From Actinomycetospora endophytica (lineage in GTDB: Bacteria; Actinomycetota; Actinomycetes; Mycobacteriales; Pseudonocardiaceae), in contig NZ_JAJNDB010000008.1 of the NCBI RefSeq assembly GCF_021026375.1, positions 186,001-250,000 of the forward strand: 64,000 bases of DNA. Reading direction: 5' to 3'. A program made the position numbers and the translations under genes. Each line of letters starts with the position of its first letter. Position 1 is the first letter of the stretch. Below are positions 9,303-17,343 of the stretch, piece after piece. Below the pieces are notes generated by a model. The model was not told the origin of the DNA and searched no databases. It saw only the letters and a program-made list of their open reading frames with translations.

Positions 9303-12300
9303 TCATGCGACGGCAGTGCCCGCCCGGGTGACGCCGTCGCGCTCGACGAGCTCCTCGGCGTCGTCCGCGGTCGCCGCTCCGGTCCGCCAGAGCAGGGCAT
9401 AGCGCCCGTCCGCCGCCAGCAGCTCCTCGTGGGTCCCCTCCTCGACGATACGCCCGCCGTGGAGCACGACGATCCGGTCGGCGCGGGCCGCGGTGGCGAG
9501 CCGGTGGGCGACGACGAAGGTGGTGCGCCGGGCCGCGACCCGGTCGCCGGCGGCCAGCACCGCCGACTCGGTGGCCGGGTCGAGCGCGGCGGTGGCCTCG
9601 TCGAGCAGCAGGAGCGCCGGGTCGACCAGCTCGGCCCGGGCCAGCGCCACCAGCTGGCGCTGCCCGGCGGAGAGCCCGCCGCCGCGCTCGCCGACCGGCT
9701 GCCGGAACCCGGCGGGCAGCGCGGCGACGGCGTCGAGGGCCCCGACCCGCCGCGCCGCCTCCTCGACCTCCGCCGGGCTCGCGTCGGGCCGGCCGTAGGC
9801 GATGTTCGAGGCGATGTCCCCGACGAACAGGTGTGCCTCCTGCGGCACCACGCCGAGGCGGTGGCGCAGCCCGGACAGGTCGTAGCGGCGCACGTCGACG
9901 CCGTCGACGAGCACCGACCCCGTCGTCGTGTCGTAGAAGCGCGCGACGAGCTTGACGACGGTCGACTTCCCCGCGCCGGTGGCGCCCACCAGGGCGACGG
10001 TGCGCCCGGCCGGAACGTGCAGCGACACCTCCGACAGCGCCGGCGTCTCAGCTCCCTTGTACGAGAACGAGACGTCACGCAGCTCGACGTCGCCGCGCAG
10101 CGTCCCCACCGCGACCGGGTCGGCCGGGGCGGGTACCGAGGTCGGGGTGCGGAGCAGCTCGGAGATGCGGGTCAGGCCGACGCGGGCCTGTTGATAGCCG
10201 TCGAAGACCTGGGAGAGCTGCTGCACCGGGCCGAAGAACATCGACAGGTAGAGCAGGAACGCCACCAGGATCCCCGACGACAGGTCGCCGCTCGCCACCC
10301 GAGCCGCGCCGACGCCGAGCACCGCGGCCTGCGCGAGGTCGGAGAGCAGGTTGGCGCCCGGGAAGTAGGTGGCGATGAGCCGCTGGGCCCGCATCCGGGC
10401 GCGGCGGTAGGCGTCGCTGTTCCAGGCGAACTGTGCCGCCGAGACCCGCTCGTGGGTGTGGGCCTGCGCGACCCGCAGCCCGGCGACGTTCTCCTGCAGG
10501 TCGGCGTTGACCACGCTGACCCGCTCGCGCGCCTCGGCGTAGGCGACCGACGACAACCGCCGGAAGATCACCGTGGCGACGACCAGGATCGGCATCGCCG
10601 CGAGCGCGACCAGCGCCAGTTCCACGTCGGTGACCAGCAGCGCCACCGCCACCCCGACGACGGTCAGCAGCGCGACGACCGCCTGGGCCAGCCCGGTCTG
10701 GAGGAACGACGAGAGCGCGTCCACGTCCGTCGTCATGCGCGTCATGATCCGGCCGCCCAGCTCGCGCTCGTAGAAGTCGAGCCCGAGGCGCTGCAGGTGG
10801 GCGAAGCTGCGCACCCGCAGCAGGTAGAGCCTGCTCTCGCCGACGCGGGCGGTGAGCACGGTCTGGGCGAACACGACGATCCAGTCCACGACGACCACCA
10901 CGAGGCCCACGGCCACCGCGAGGACCAGGATCGACGGCGCGTGACCGTTGATGCCGCCGTCGACCGCGAGCCGTGCCAGCGACGGGAACGCGATGGTGGC
11001 CAGTGCGTCGAGGGCCACCAGCCCGATCACCCCGGCGAGGGCGAGCCGCACCGGGCGCAGCAGGCGGGCGAGCCGGAAGTGCGGGTCGGGCGCCGTCGGG
11101 TCCTCGCCGTGCAGGTCGGGACGCTCCTCGGCCGGGGGCAGCGTCGCCAGTGCGGCCTGCATCTCGCGGGACGAGACGGTGCCGTCGAGCCCGGCCGCGA
11201 CGGGGTCGGGGGCGCCGCGGTCGCCGGGCGGGGCGTCCACGGGGACCTCGGCCGGGTCGGGCCAGAGCGACGGCGTCGTCCCGTCCGGACCTGGGTGGGT
11301 GGGGGAGGACACGGCGGTGTCGATGCGCGCCGGGCCGGGTTCGTCGATCCGCTCGCCCGGCCCGGCGAGCAGTGCGTTGAACAGGTCGCAGCGCGCCGCG
11401 AGCTCGGCCGCGGTGCCGACGTCGACGACGTGGCCCTCGTCGAGCACCGCGATCCGGTCGGCGAGGGCGAGCGTGGAGCGACGGTGCGCGATGACGAGGG
11501 TGGTGCGCTCGGCGGTGACCGCGCGCAGCGTCTCGCCGATCGCGGCCTCGGTGGCGGCGTCGACAGCGCTGGTCGCGTCGTCGAGCACCAGCACGCGGGG
11601 GTCGTAGAGCAGGGCGCGGGCCAGGGCGACGCGCTGGCGCTGCCCGCCGGACAGCGTCAGGCCGCGCTCGCCGACCCGGGTGTCGTAGCCCTGGGGCAGC
11701 TCGCGGACGAACTCGTCCGCCTGCGCTGCCGCCGCGGCCGCCCGGACCTGCTCGTCGGTCGCGTCCGGGGATCCGTAGGCGATGTTCGCGCGCACCGTGT
11801 CGGAGAAGAGGAACGCCTCCTCGAACACCACCCCGACGGCCCGGCGCAGCGAGGTCAGCGAGAGCTCCCGCACGTCGTGGTCACCGACCCGCACGGCCCC
11901 GCCCTGCACGTCGTAGAACCGTGGGACCAGCAGCGCGACCGTGGACTTGCCCGAGCCCGCCGTCCCGATCACCGCGAGGGTCTCCCCGGGACGCACCGCC
12001 AGCGTGACGCCGTCGAGGACCGGCTCGCTGCGCGCGTAGCCGAACCGGACGTCGTCGAGCTCGAGACCGACCGGGCCGTCCGGGACCTCGATCGCGTCGG
12101 CCGGGTCGACGATGTCGGGCTGGGAGTCGATGAGCTCGTAGACCCGCTCGACGCCGGCGCGGGCGAGCTGCCCGGTGACGACGACGGCCGCGACCATGCG
12201 CGCCGGGGCGATGAGCGCGGCGATGTAGGTGGTGAACGCCAGGAAGGTCCCGATGGTGATCTGGCCGGAGAGGGCCAGCGAGCCGCCGAGGGCGAACACC

Positions 12301-13154
12301 ACGAGCTGGCCGAGGGTCGGCAGCGCGGAGAGCGTCGGGGTGAGCCGGGCGGTCAGCCGGGCCGCCCGCAGCCGCTCGCCGTAGAGCCGCCCGGCGACCC
12401 CGGCGAGCCGGTCGGTCTCCCGCTCCTCCTGCCCGAAACCCTTCACCACCCGGACGCCGGTGACGGTCTCCTCGACGCCCTGCGCGACCTCCGCGGCCCG
12501 CTGCTGGGCCGACCACGTCGCCGGGAAGAGCCGCCGTCGCATCACCGTCGTGAACACCAGCGCCACCGGCAGCGTGATCAGCGCGACCACCGTGAGCAGC
12601 GGTGAGAGCCACGCCATGATCACGACCGAGACGACGACCTGCGCGAGCGTGCCGACCGAGTACGGCACGATCCCGAGCAGGCCCTGGACCTGCTGCAGGT
12701 CGGAGTTCGCGCGCGACACCACCTGCCCGGTCCGCAGCGCGTCCTGGCGCGGGCCGTCGAGGTGCGAGATCGACCGGAACACCCGGCGTCGCAGGTCGTG
12801 CTGGACCGTCAGCGAGAGCTTGCCCCCGAGGTAGCGCCGGGTGAACGCCATCGCGAACTTCACGACGGCGAGGGCGGCGACGGCCGCCACGATCGGCCCG
12901 AGCCCGGCGGTCGACCCCTTGACGGCCCGGTCGACCGCGACCGCCACCAGCAGCGGACCGACGGACTCCAGGCCCACACCGAGCGTCGAGGAACCGATCG
13001 ACGCGACCGTCAGGCCGCGGTGGCGCCAGCAGTCGCGGGAGAGGCGGCGGACCCAGCCGCGCTCGGGGTCGCGGGGCGTGTCGGGAGCGGTGTCGCGGGG
13101 AGCGGGTTCCGTGCTGGGGGTGGTGGGAGCCTCGGCAGAGGCGGGGTCGGGCAC
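9303..13154 (-). CDS. Fused two-half ABC exporter
   Basis: A 1283-residue single chain with the order membrane domain, ATPase, membrane domain, ATPase. First ATPase: Walker A GTAGSGKST near 398, LSGGQRQRVALARAL, VLVLDDATSAVD and IAHRRST. Here the catalytic Glu after Walker B is Asp (LDDATS), suggesting a degenerate site. Second ATPase: GATGAGKST near 1060, LSAGQRQLVALARAEL, LLLDEATAALD and VAHRLAT, all intact. One canonical and one weakened site is common in heterodimeric lipid or drug exporters, so the fusion probably replaces such a pair. The GTG start lies 7 bases after a -10 box. Substrate unknown. Confidence 0.9.
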   Translation of the reverse strand: MPDPASAEAPTTPSTEPAPRDTAPDTPRDPERGWVRRLSRDCWRHRGLTVASIGSSTLGVGLESVGPLLVAVAVDRAVKGSTAGLGPIVAAVAALAVVKFAMAFTRRYLGGKLSLTVQHDLRRRVFRSISHLDGPRQDALRTGQVVSRANSDLQQVQGLLGIVPYSVGTLAQVVVSVVIMAWLSPLLTVVALITLPVALVFTTVMRRRLFPATWSAQQRAAEVAQGVEETVTGVRVVKGFGQEERETDRLAGVAGRLYGERLRAARLTARLTPTLSALPTLGQLVVFALGGSLALSGQITIGTFLAFTTYIAALIAPARMVAAVVVTGQLARAGVERVYELIDSQPDIVDPADAIEVPDGPVGLELDDVRFGYARSEPVLDGVTLAVRPGETLAVIGTAGSGKSTVALLVPRFYDVQGGAVRVGDHDVRELSLTSLRRAVGVVFEEAFLFSDTVRANIAYGSPDATDEQVRAAAAAAQADEFVRELPQGYDTRVGERGLTLSGGQRQRVALARALLYDPRVLVLDDATSAVDAATEAAIGETLRAVTAERTTLVIAHRRSTLALADRIAVLDEGHVVDVGTAAELAARCDLFNALLAGPGERIDEPGPARIDTAVSSPTHPGPDGTTPSLWPDPAEVPVDAPPGDRGAPDPVAAGLDGTVSSREMQAALATLPPAEERPDLHGEDPTAPDPHFRLARLLRPVRLALAGVIGLVALDALATIAFPSLARLAVDGGINGHAPSILVLAVAVGLVVVVVDWIVVFAQTVLTARVGESRLYLLRVRSFAHLQRLGLDFYERELGGRIMTRMTTDVDALSSFLQTGLAQAVVALLTVVGVAVALLVTDVELALVALAAMPILVVATVIFRRLSSVAYAEARERVSVVNADLQENVAGLRVAQAHTHERVSAAQFAWNSDAYRRARMRAQRLIATYFPGANLLSDLAQAAVLGVGAARVASGDLSSGILVAFLLYLSMFFGPVQQLSQVFDGYQQARVGLTRISELLRTPTSVPAPADPVAVGTLRGDVELRDVSFSYKGAETPALSEVSLHVPAGRTVALVGATGAGKSTVVKLVARFYDTTTGSVLVDGVDVRRYDLSGLRHRLGVVPQEAHLFVGDIASNIAYGRPDASPAEVEEAARRVGALDAVAALPAGFRQPVGERGGGLSAGQRQLVALARAELVDPALLLLDEATAALDPATESAVLAAGDRVAARRTTFVVAHRLATAARADRIVVLHGGRIVEEGTHEELLAADGRYALLWRTGAATADDAEELVERDGVTRAGTAVA

Positions 13155-13161
13155 GCGATCC

Positions 13162-13167
13162 AGGCTA
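13162..13167 (-). promoter_or_regulatory. Probable leaderless -10 box of the ABC exporter
   Basis: Reads TAGCCT on the minus strand, 7 bases before the GTG start at 13154. Confidence 0.55.
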
Positions 13168-13281
13168 GGTCCGTCCCCCGACAGTGTCCTTCCGAAGCGC
13201 GACGGTGCTGGTCAGCGGTCCTCACGGAGCGCACAGGGCCCCGCGGGTGACGAGCGGGCCGGACCGTGATGAAATGACGAC

Positions 13282-13356
13282 GTGATCCGCCGCGAGGAGC
13301 TCGACCCGTTCTGGGTGGGTCGGCGTGCGCACGTGTTCGACCAGCGCTGTCGCTGA
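13282..13356 (+). CDS. Putative 24-residue leader peptide upstream of cysteine dioxygenase
   Basis: A GTG-initiated frame ends RRAHVFDQRCR and stops 92 bases before the cysteine dioxygenase gene. It resembles the actinobacterial leader peptides that end in (R)xHVD..RxCR before sulfur-metabolism genes and are thought to sense cysteine supply by attenuation. TGAAAT lies 6 bases upstream of the GTG, so leaderless expression is possible; no Shine-Dalgarno sequence is visible. The rest of 13155-13448 holds only short GC-rich palindromic stretches and no other gene that I can see. Confidence 0.5.
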   Translation: MIRREELDPFWVGRRAHVFDQRCR

Positions 13357-13448
13357 CGACGAGTCCCCGCTCCCCACGCGGCCAGGCCCCCGGGGAGCGT
13401 CCTGAAGGCCGGTATCGGCCGATCGTCACCTCGAGGATTCGTCCCGCC

Positions 13449-14087
13449 ATGACTTCCGCCGTCGCTCGCACCGAGGCACGCGTCGACGCCCCCGCCACCC
13501 TCCCCTTCCTCCCCCGCACCCTCCGCGGTGACCGCCGCCGCTGGCACGACGGGCCGACGCCCGCCAGCCTCGCCGACCTCACCGCGATCACCCGGCAGGT
13601 CGCCGCGGAGGTGGTCGCCGGGATGCACGAGGTCCGCGTCGACCACACCGCCCGCTGGTCGCGGCGCCTGCACGCCGACCCCCACCTGGACGTCTGGCTG
13701 ATCAGCTGGACCACCGAGCAGGCCGCCGAGCTGCACGACCACGGCGGCTCCATCGGCGCGCTCACCGTCGTGCGCGGTGAGCTCACCGAGTGGCGCTGGA
13801 GCTCCGGGCGCGCCGAGGACCACGAGGTGACCCCGGAGGAGCTCGCCGCGTCGGGGCCGGGGCTCCGCCGCCGCACGCTCGGTGCGTCCTCGGGTGCAGC
13901 CTTCCCGCTGGGGCACGTGCACGACGTGTCGAACCGGCGCCCCGAGCCCGCCGTCAGCGTCCACGCCTACTCGCCGCCGCTGTCGACGATGTCCTACTAC
14001 GACGTCGACCGGGGCAACTTGACCCGCACCCGCTCCGAACTGGTGGAGCCGGGTGCGTCGCCGGAGGGTGGCGAGGTCCTCCGATGA
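13449..14087 (+). CDS. Cysteine dioxygenase family protein
   Basis: Cupin-fold non-heme iron enzyme of 212 residues, predicted to oxidise cysteine to cysteine sulfinate. Iron ligands are visible as HDHGGS (His96, His98) and HVHDVSN (His156 or His158); the last cupin motif ends SVHAYSPPL. The first 25 residues form a Pro/Ala-rich extension. Its stop overlaps the ATG of the rhodanese gene (ATGA), so the two are coupled in sulfur metabolism. The upstream Cys-ending leader peptide suggests control by cysteine. Confidence 0.85.
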   Translation: MTSAVARTEARVDAPATLPFLPRTLRGDRRRWHDGPTPASLADLTAITRQVAAEVVAGMHEVRVDHTARWSRRLHADPHLDVWLISWTTEQAAELHDHGGSIGALTVVRGELTEWRWSSGRAEDHEVTPEELAASGPGLRRRTLGASSGAAFPLGHVHDVSNRRPEPAVSVHAYSPPLSTMSYYDVDRGNLTRTRSELVEPGASPEGGEVLR

Positions 14088-14491
14088 CGACGATCGCCGA
14101 CGTGCTCGCCGCGGCGCGCGCCCGCCTGACCCGGCTGGAGCCGGAGGACGCGGCCGCCGCGGTGGGCGCCGGCGCGCGGCTCGTCGACATCCGGCCCGGC
14201 TGGCAGCGGCTGGCCGAGGGGACCGTGCCGGACGCGGTGGTGATCGAGCGCAACCACCTGGAGTGGCGCCTCGACCCGGCGTCGGACGCGCGCATCCCGG
14301 AGGCATGCGACCACGACGTGGCCTGGGTGGTGCTGTGCTCCGAGGGCTACACGTCCTCGCTCGCGGCCGCCGCGCTGCAGGACCTCGGGATCCACCGGGC
14401 CACCGACGTCGTCGGGGGGTACCGGGCGTGGGAGGCGGCCGGCCTGCCGACGGCCCCGGGCTCGGACGCGCCACCGGAGTATGCGACCTAG
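14084..14491 (+). CDS. Rhodanese-like sulfurtransferase
   Basis: Single-domain rhodanese of 135 residues. The active loop is CSEGYTSSL (Cys near residue 85), followed by the usual end VVGGYRAWEAAGLP. LVDIRP in the first third is the family's DvR motif. It probably carries sulfane sulfur released in cysteine or thiosulfate metabolism together with the upstream dioxygenase, whose stop codon it overlaps. The TAG stop is the first triplet of repeat alpha-2. Confidence 0.88.
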   Translation: MTTIADVLAAARARLTRLEPEDAAAAVGAGARLVDIRPGWQRLAEGTVPDAVVIERNHLEWRLDPASDARIPEACDHDVAWVVLCSEGYTSSLAAAALQDLGIHRATDVVGGYRAWEAAGLPTAPGSDAPPEYAT

Positions 14492-14564
14492 GTGGCCTTC
14501 GGCCCTGTGAGCAGAAATTGAGGCCCTGGCATCAATTTGTGCTCACGAGCGCGGAGCGCACCTA
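14489..14564. repeat. Palindromic element alpha-2
   Basis: Ends are TAGG...CCTA. The left outer arm has diverged (TAGGTGGCCTTCGGCC), while the right arm is the family form GCGCGGAGCGCACCTA. The inner arms GAGCAGAAATTGA and TCAATTTGTGCTC are kept. The left TAG is the rhodanese stop. On the other side the convergent monooxygenase reads through the terminal CTA out of frame and stops at a TGA inside the element. Confidence 0.85.
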
Positions 14565-15976
14565 CTCACGACCCCGTCCGGACGCACCAGCATCGGCCTG
14601 ACCCCGGACGCGCGCACCGTGGTCGTCCGACCGTCGCCCGGACCGGCCACCGTCCCGTCGGTGACCAGCGTGAACCGGCCGTCGCGCGCGACCTCCGCGA
14701 GCCGGCGCCCGTCGTCGAGCCGCACCTCCGGCGCGAGCCGGCCGATCAGCGGGTCGTCGTCCGACCCCGCGATCGGGGCGTGCACGTCCGGCCCGGCCAG
14801 CAGCGCCGCGGCGGCGTTGACGCCGACGTGCGTGTTCAGCAGATCCGCCGCGTACCGCCGCAGCGCGAGCGTCTTCGGGTCCGGGCGCATCAGCGCGACC
14901 TGCGCCCGGGTGAGCTCCAGGACGGCCTCGCCGGCGGGGCGCCGCTCGGGGTCGTAGGTGTCGAGCAGCTCCTCCCCGCTCGTCCCGTGCACCACCTCCG
15001 CGAGCTTCCAGCCCAGGTTCATCGCGTCGGACAGGACCAGGCCGAGGCCCTGGCCACCGAAAGGCGGATGCACGTGGGCGGCGTCGCCGGCGAGCAGCAC
15101 CCGGCCCGCCCGGTAGGCCGAGGCCTGCCTGGCGTTGTCGGTCCACCGGGTGGCGCTGTGCACCGCGGTGACCCGCGCCCGCGACCCGGTGACCCGCCGC
15201 AGCGACTTCTCGAGCTCCTCGGCGGAGACGGGGGCGTCGCGGTCGGCGGGCGGGCCGTCGAACTCGACGGTGAGGATGCGCCCCGGCGCGGGGCCGAGGC
15301 ACCACACGCCGTCGGGACCGTGGTGCCAGCCGCCCTCGAGGTCGTCGGCGTCGGCCAGCTCCACGAGCGCCTGCCGCCCGGTGATCTCCGGGTCGGTGCC
15401 GGGGAAGCCGATGCCGGCGGCCTGCCGCACGACCGAGCGCCCGCCGTCGGCCCCGACCAGCCATGCCGCGCGCCGCGGGCCGCCGTCGGAGAGGCCCACG
15501 GTGACGCCGGCGTCGTCGGGCTCGATGCCGACCACGTCGACACCCCGGTGCACCGGCACCCCGAGCTCGGCCACCCGGTCGCGCAGGATCGTCTCCAGCT
15601 CGTGCTGCGGGATGACGACCATGAACGGCATCGGGCCGTCGTCGGGACCGTCCTCGGGAACGTCGAGCAGGTCGAGGCGCAGCGGGAACGCGGCGATGTG
15701 ACCGCCGGTGGGCGGGCCGGAGCGGCGTGGGGCGGCCCGGGTGAACTCCGCCATCACGCGCTGCTGGACCGCGAGCGCCGCGTCGAGCAGCCCGCGGCGA
15801 TCCAGGGCGTGCACCGCGGAGCGGACGATCGCCCCCGCCTTGATCGTGGTGTCCGGCTCGGTGCGGCGCTCGATCACGGCGACGTCCACGCCGGCGAGCG
15901 CGAGCTCGGCAGCGACCATCAGCCCGACCGGTCCACCGCCGGAGACGAGCACGTCGTGGTCAGGGGTCGCGGTCAT
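14543..15976 (-). CDS. FAD-dependent aromatic monooxygenase (class A, RdmE/Rox-like)
   Basis: Hydroxylase of 477 residues. It has the FAD dinucleotide fold VSGGGPVGLMVAAELA at the N-terminus, the DG motif (LVGADGGRSVVRQAAGI) and the second FAD site GRVLLAGDAAHVHPPFGGQGLGLVLSD split across the middle. A thioredoxin-like C-terminal domain ends LVRPDGVVS. ATG 15976 is used because upstream codons are shadow sequence. The last six or so residues (RCAPRS) are encoded by repeat alpha-2. The gene overlaps its upstream membrane gene by ATGA, and a divergent TetR gene suggests induction by a polyketide-like or phenolic substrate, perhaps for drug inactivation. Confidence 0.87.
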   Translation of the reverse strand: MTATPDHDVLVSGGGPVGLMVAAELALAGVDVAVIERRTEPDTTIKAGAIVRSAVHALDRRGLLDAALAVQQRVMAEFTRAAPRRSGPPTGGHIAAFPLRLDLLDVPEDGPDDGPMPFMVVIPQHELETILRDRVAELGVPVHRGVDVVGIEPDDAGVTVGLSDGGPRRAAWLVGADGGRSVVRQAAGIGFPGTDPEITGRQALVELADADDLEGGWHHGPDGVWCLGPAPGRILTVEFDGPPADRDAPVSAEELEKSLRRVTGSRARVTAVHSATRWTDNARQASAYRAGRVLLAGDAAHVHPPFGGQGLGLVLSDAMNLGWKLAEVVHGTSGEELLDTYDPERRPAGEAVLELTRAQVALMRPDPKTLALRRYAADLLNTHVGVNAAAALLAGPDVHAPIAGSDDDPLIGRLAPEVRLDDGRRLAEVARDGRFTLVTDGTVAGPGDGRTTTVRASGVRPMLVRPDGVVSRCAPRS

Positions 15977-16647
15977 GCCGCCTCCGTTCCGGCCGTGTCG
16001 GCCTCGATGAGTTCGGTGAGTCGTTCGACGACGAGCGCCCCGCTGACGACCGCGGCGACGACGATCGCGGCGACGGTCACCGCCCCGCCGATCCAGGTCA
16101 GCCAGGCCTCGGGCACGAGGAACGCCGCCACCGCGCGCCCGACGCAGTCCGTCAGCAGCACCCAGCCCCACACCGCGGTGTAGCGGCGCTCGAGGCGGCG
16201 GAACGGGGCCGAGCCGGCCGAGAGCCGCTCCCAGGCCGCGATCGTCGCGGGGTCCCCGCGGGTGATCCAGGGCAGCAGCCCGGCCGACATGATCGGCGTC
16301 CCGCGCAGCGTCGAGAGCAGCATCGCCGCCGCGATCGTCGCGCTGACCAGGCCGTCCTTCGCGACGATGAGGCGCGGGTCGCCCACGATCAGGCCGCCGA
16401 CGATGCCTGCGACCGACGTCGCGAGCATCAGCGCGGCCAGCCGGTTGAGCCGCCGACCGAACGCCAGCGAGCCGACGGTGCGGGTCACCGGGACCACCGC
16501 GCCCGCGGTCAGCGACGCGACGGTGCCGAACCCCAGGTGGGAGACGGCGAGGGTCGCCGTCAGCGGCAGCGCCACGTCGACGACGAGCGGGACGAGCGTG
16601 GCGCCGAGGCCTCCCGAGGTGGTGGGTTCTTTCACGGCGACGTCCAT
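15973..16647 (-). CDS. VC0807-like integral membrane protein
   Basis: A 224-residue protein with about six hydrophobic segments (for example residues 20-42, 68-90 and 190-210) and the GDPRLIVAKDGLVSA loop characteristic of the VC0807-type family. No transport motif is obvious. It is the first gene of a two-gene unit with the FAD monooxygenase, with overlapping stop and start, and is transcribed divergently from a TetR gene. A -10 box (TAATTT) sits 7 bases before the ATG. Confidence 0.75.
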   Translation of the reverse strand: MDVAVKEPTTSGGLGATLVPLVVDVALPLTATLAVSHLGFGTVASLTAGAVVPVTRTVGSLAFGRRLNRLAALMLATSVAGIVGGLIVGDPRLIVAKDGLVSATIAAAMLLSTLRGTPIMSAGLLPWITRGDPATIAAWERLSAGSAPFRRLERRYTAVWGWVLLTDCVGRAVAAFLVPEAWLTWIGGAVTVAAIVVAAVVSGALVVERLTELIEADTAGTEAA

Positions 16648-16654
16648 GCGGAAG

Positions 16655-16711
16655 AAATTAGGCTCGACCTACGAAAAGGTCAAGCATAAAAATGGGTTGA
16701 TGCTTTAAGCT
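16655..16711. promoter_or_regulatory. Divergent leaderless promoters with candidate TetR operators
   Basis: TAATTT on the minus strand (16655-16660) lies 7 bases before ATG 16647, and TAAGCT on the plus strand (16706-16711) lies 7 bases before the tetR ATG. Between them are two inverted repeats: GACCT-N6-AGGTC (16666-16681) and AAGCAT-N12-ATGCTT (16682-16705). A repressor bound here would cover both promoters. Confidence 0.6.
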
Positions 16712-16718
16712 TGGCCGT

Positions 16719-17312
16719 ATGACGACGGCGGGCCCCGGGCTCCGGGAGCGCAAGAAGCAGGCGACGCGGACGCACATCGCGGCCGTCGCGACGCGGCTGT
16801 TCGTCGAGCAGGGGTTCGAGGCGACGACGATCGCGCAGATCGCCGAGCGGGCCGAGGTCGCGAAGATGACCGTGACGAACTACTTCGCGCTCAAGGAGGA
16901 CCTGCTCTTCGACCGGGCGCCCGAGATCATCGCGCTGCTCGCCGACGCGGTGGCGGAGCGGGCGGCCGGGAGCACGCCGGAGCAGGCCGTGGCGGCGGTG
17001 TACCGACGGCGGCTCGAGGAGCGCTGGCCCGCGCTGGCGTTCGTCGGGCTCGAGTTCGCCCGCACCGTCGAGGCCAGCCCGGCGCTGCGCACCCGGGAGC
17101 GCACGATGATGCTCGAGCAGGAGGACGCGCTGGCCGCGGTGCTGGTGGCGGAATCCGACGACGAGGTTCCCGCCCGGGTGGAGGCGGCGCGCCTGGCGGG
17201 AATCTTCCGGGTCCTGTACTTCGAGGCACGACGCCGGGTGCTCGCGGGCGAGGATTCGGAGGCGGTCGTCACGGCGCTCGAGAGCGCATGTGAACGCATT
17301 TGGTCGCCATGA
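16719..17312 (+). CDS. TetR-family transcriptional regulator
   Basis: A 197-residue repressor with the N-terminal helix-turn-helix (RTHIAAVATRLFVEQGFEATTIAQIAERAEVAKMTVTNYF split at 25-70) and a variable ligand domain. The position, back to back with the membrane protein and FAD monooxygenase genes, implies that it controls them and itself. Its last seven or so codons and its TGA lie inside the left arm and loop of the decayed element beta-2, so the C-terminus is repeat-encoded. Confidence 0.9.
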   Translation: MTTAGPGLRERKKQATRTHIAAVATRLFVEQGFEATTIAQIAERAEVAKMTVTNYFALKEDLLFDRAPEIIALLADAVAERAAGSTPEQAVAAVYRRRLEERWPALAFVGLEFARTVEASPALRTRERTMMLEQEDALAAVLVAESDDEVPARVEAARLAGIFRVLYFEARRRVLAGEDSEAVVTALESACERIWSP

Positions 17313-17329
17313 CGACCGATTCCACTCAC
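17287..17329. repeat. Palindromic element beta-2 (decayed)
   Basis: The left arm CATGTGAACGCATTTGGTCG matches beta-1 at 5168. The loop is CCATGA, and the right arm (CGACCGATTCCACTCAC) has mutated so that pairing is partial. It overlaps the tetR 3' end and runs directly into the TAGGCT promoter of the next gene. Confidence 0.7.
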
Positions 17330-17330
17330 C

Positions 17331-17336
17331 TAGGCT
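17331..17336 (+). promoter_or_regulatory. Probable leaderless -10 box of the acyl-CoA ligase
   Basis: TAGGCT with 7 bases to ATG 17344, directly after element beta-2. Confidence 0.55.
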
Positions 17337-17343
17337 GTGCCTT

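Noticed and set aside
9264-12605. 1113-residue plus-strand open frame
   Set aside because: Shadow of the fused ABC exporter; low-complexity composition and no motif.
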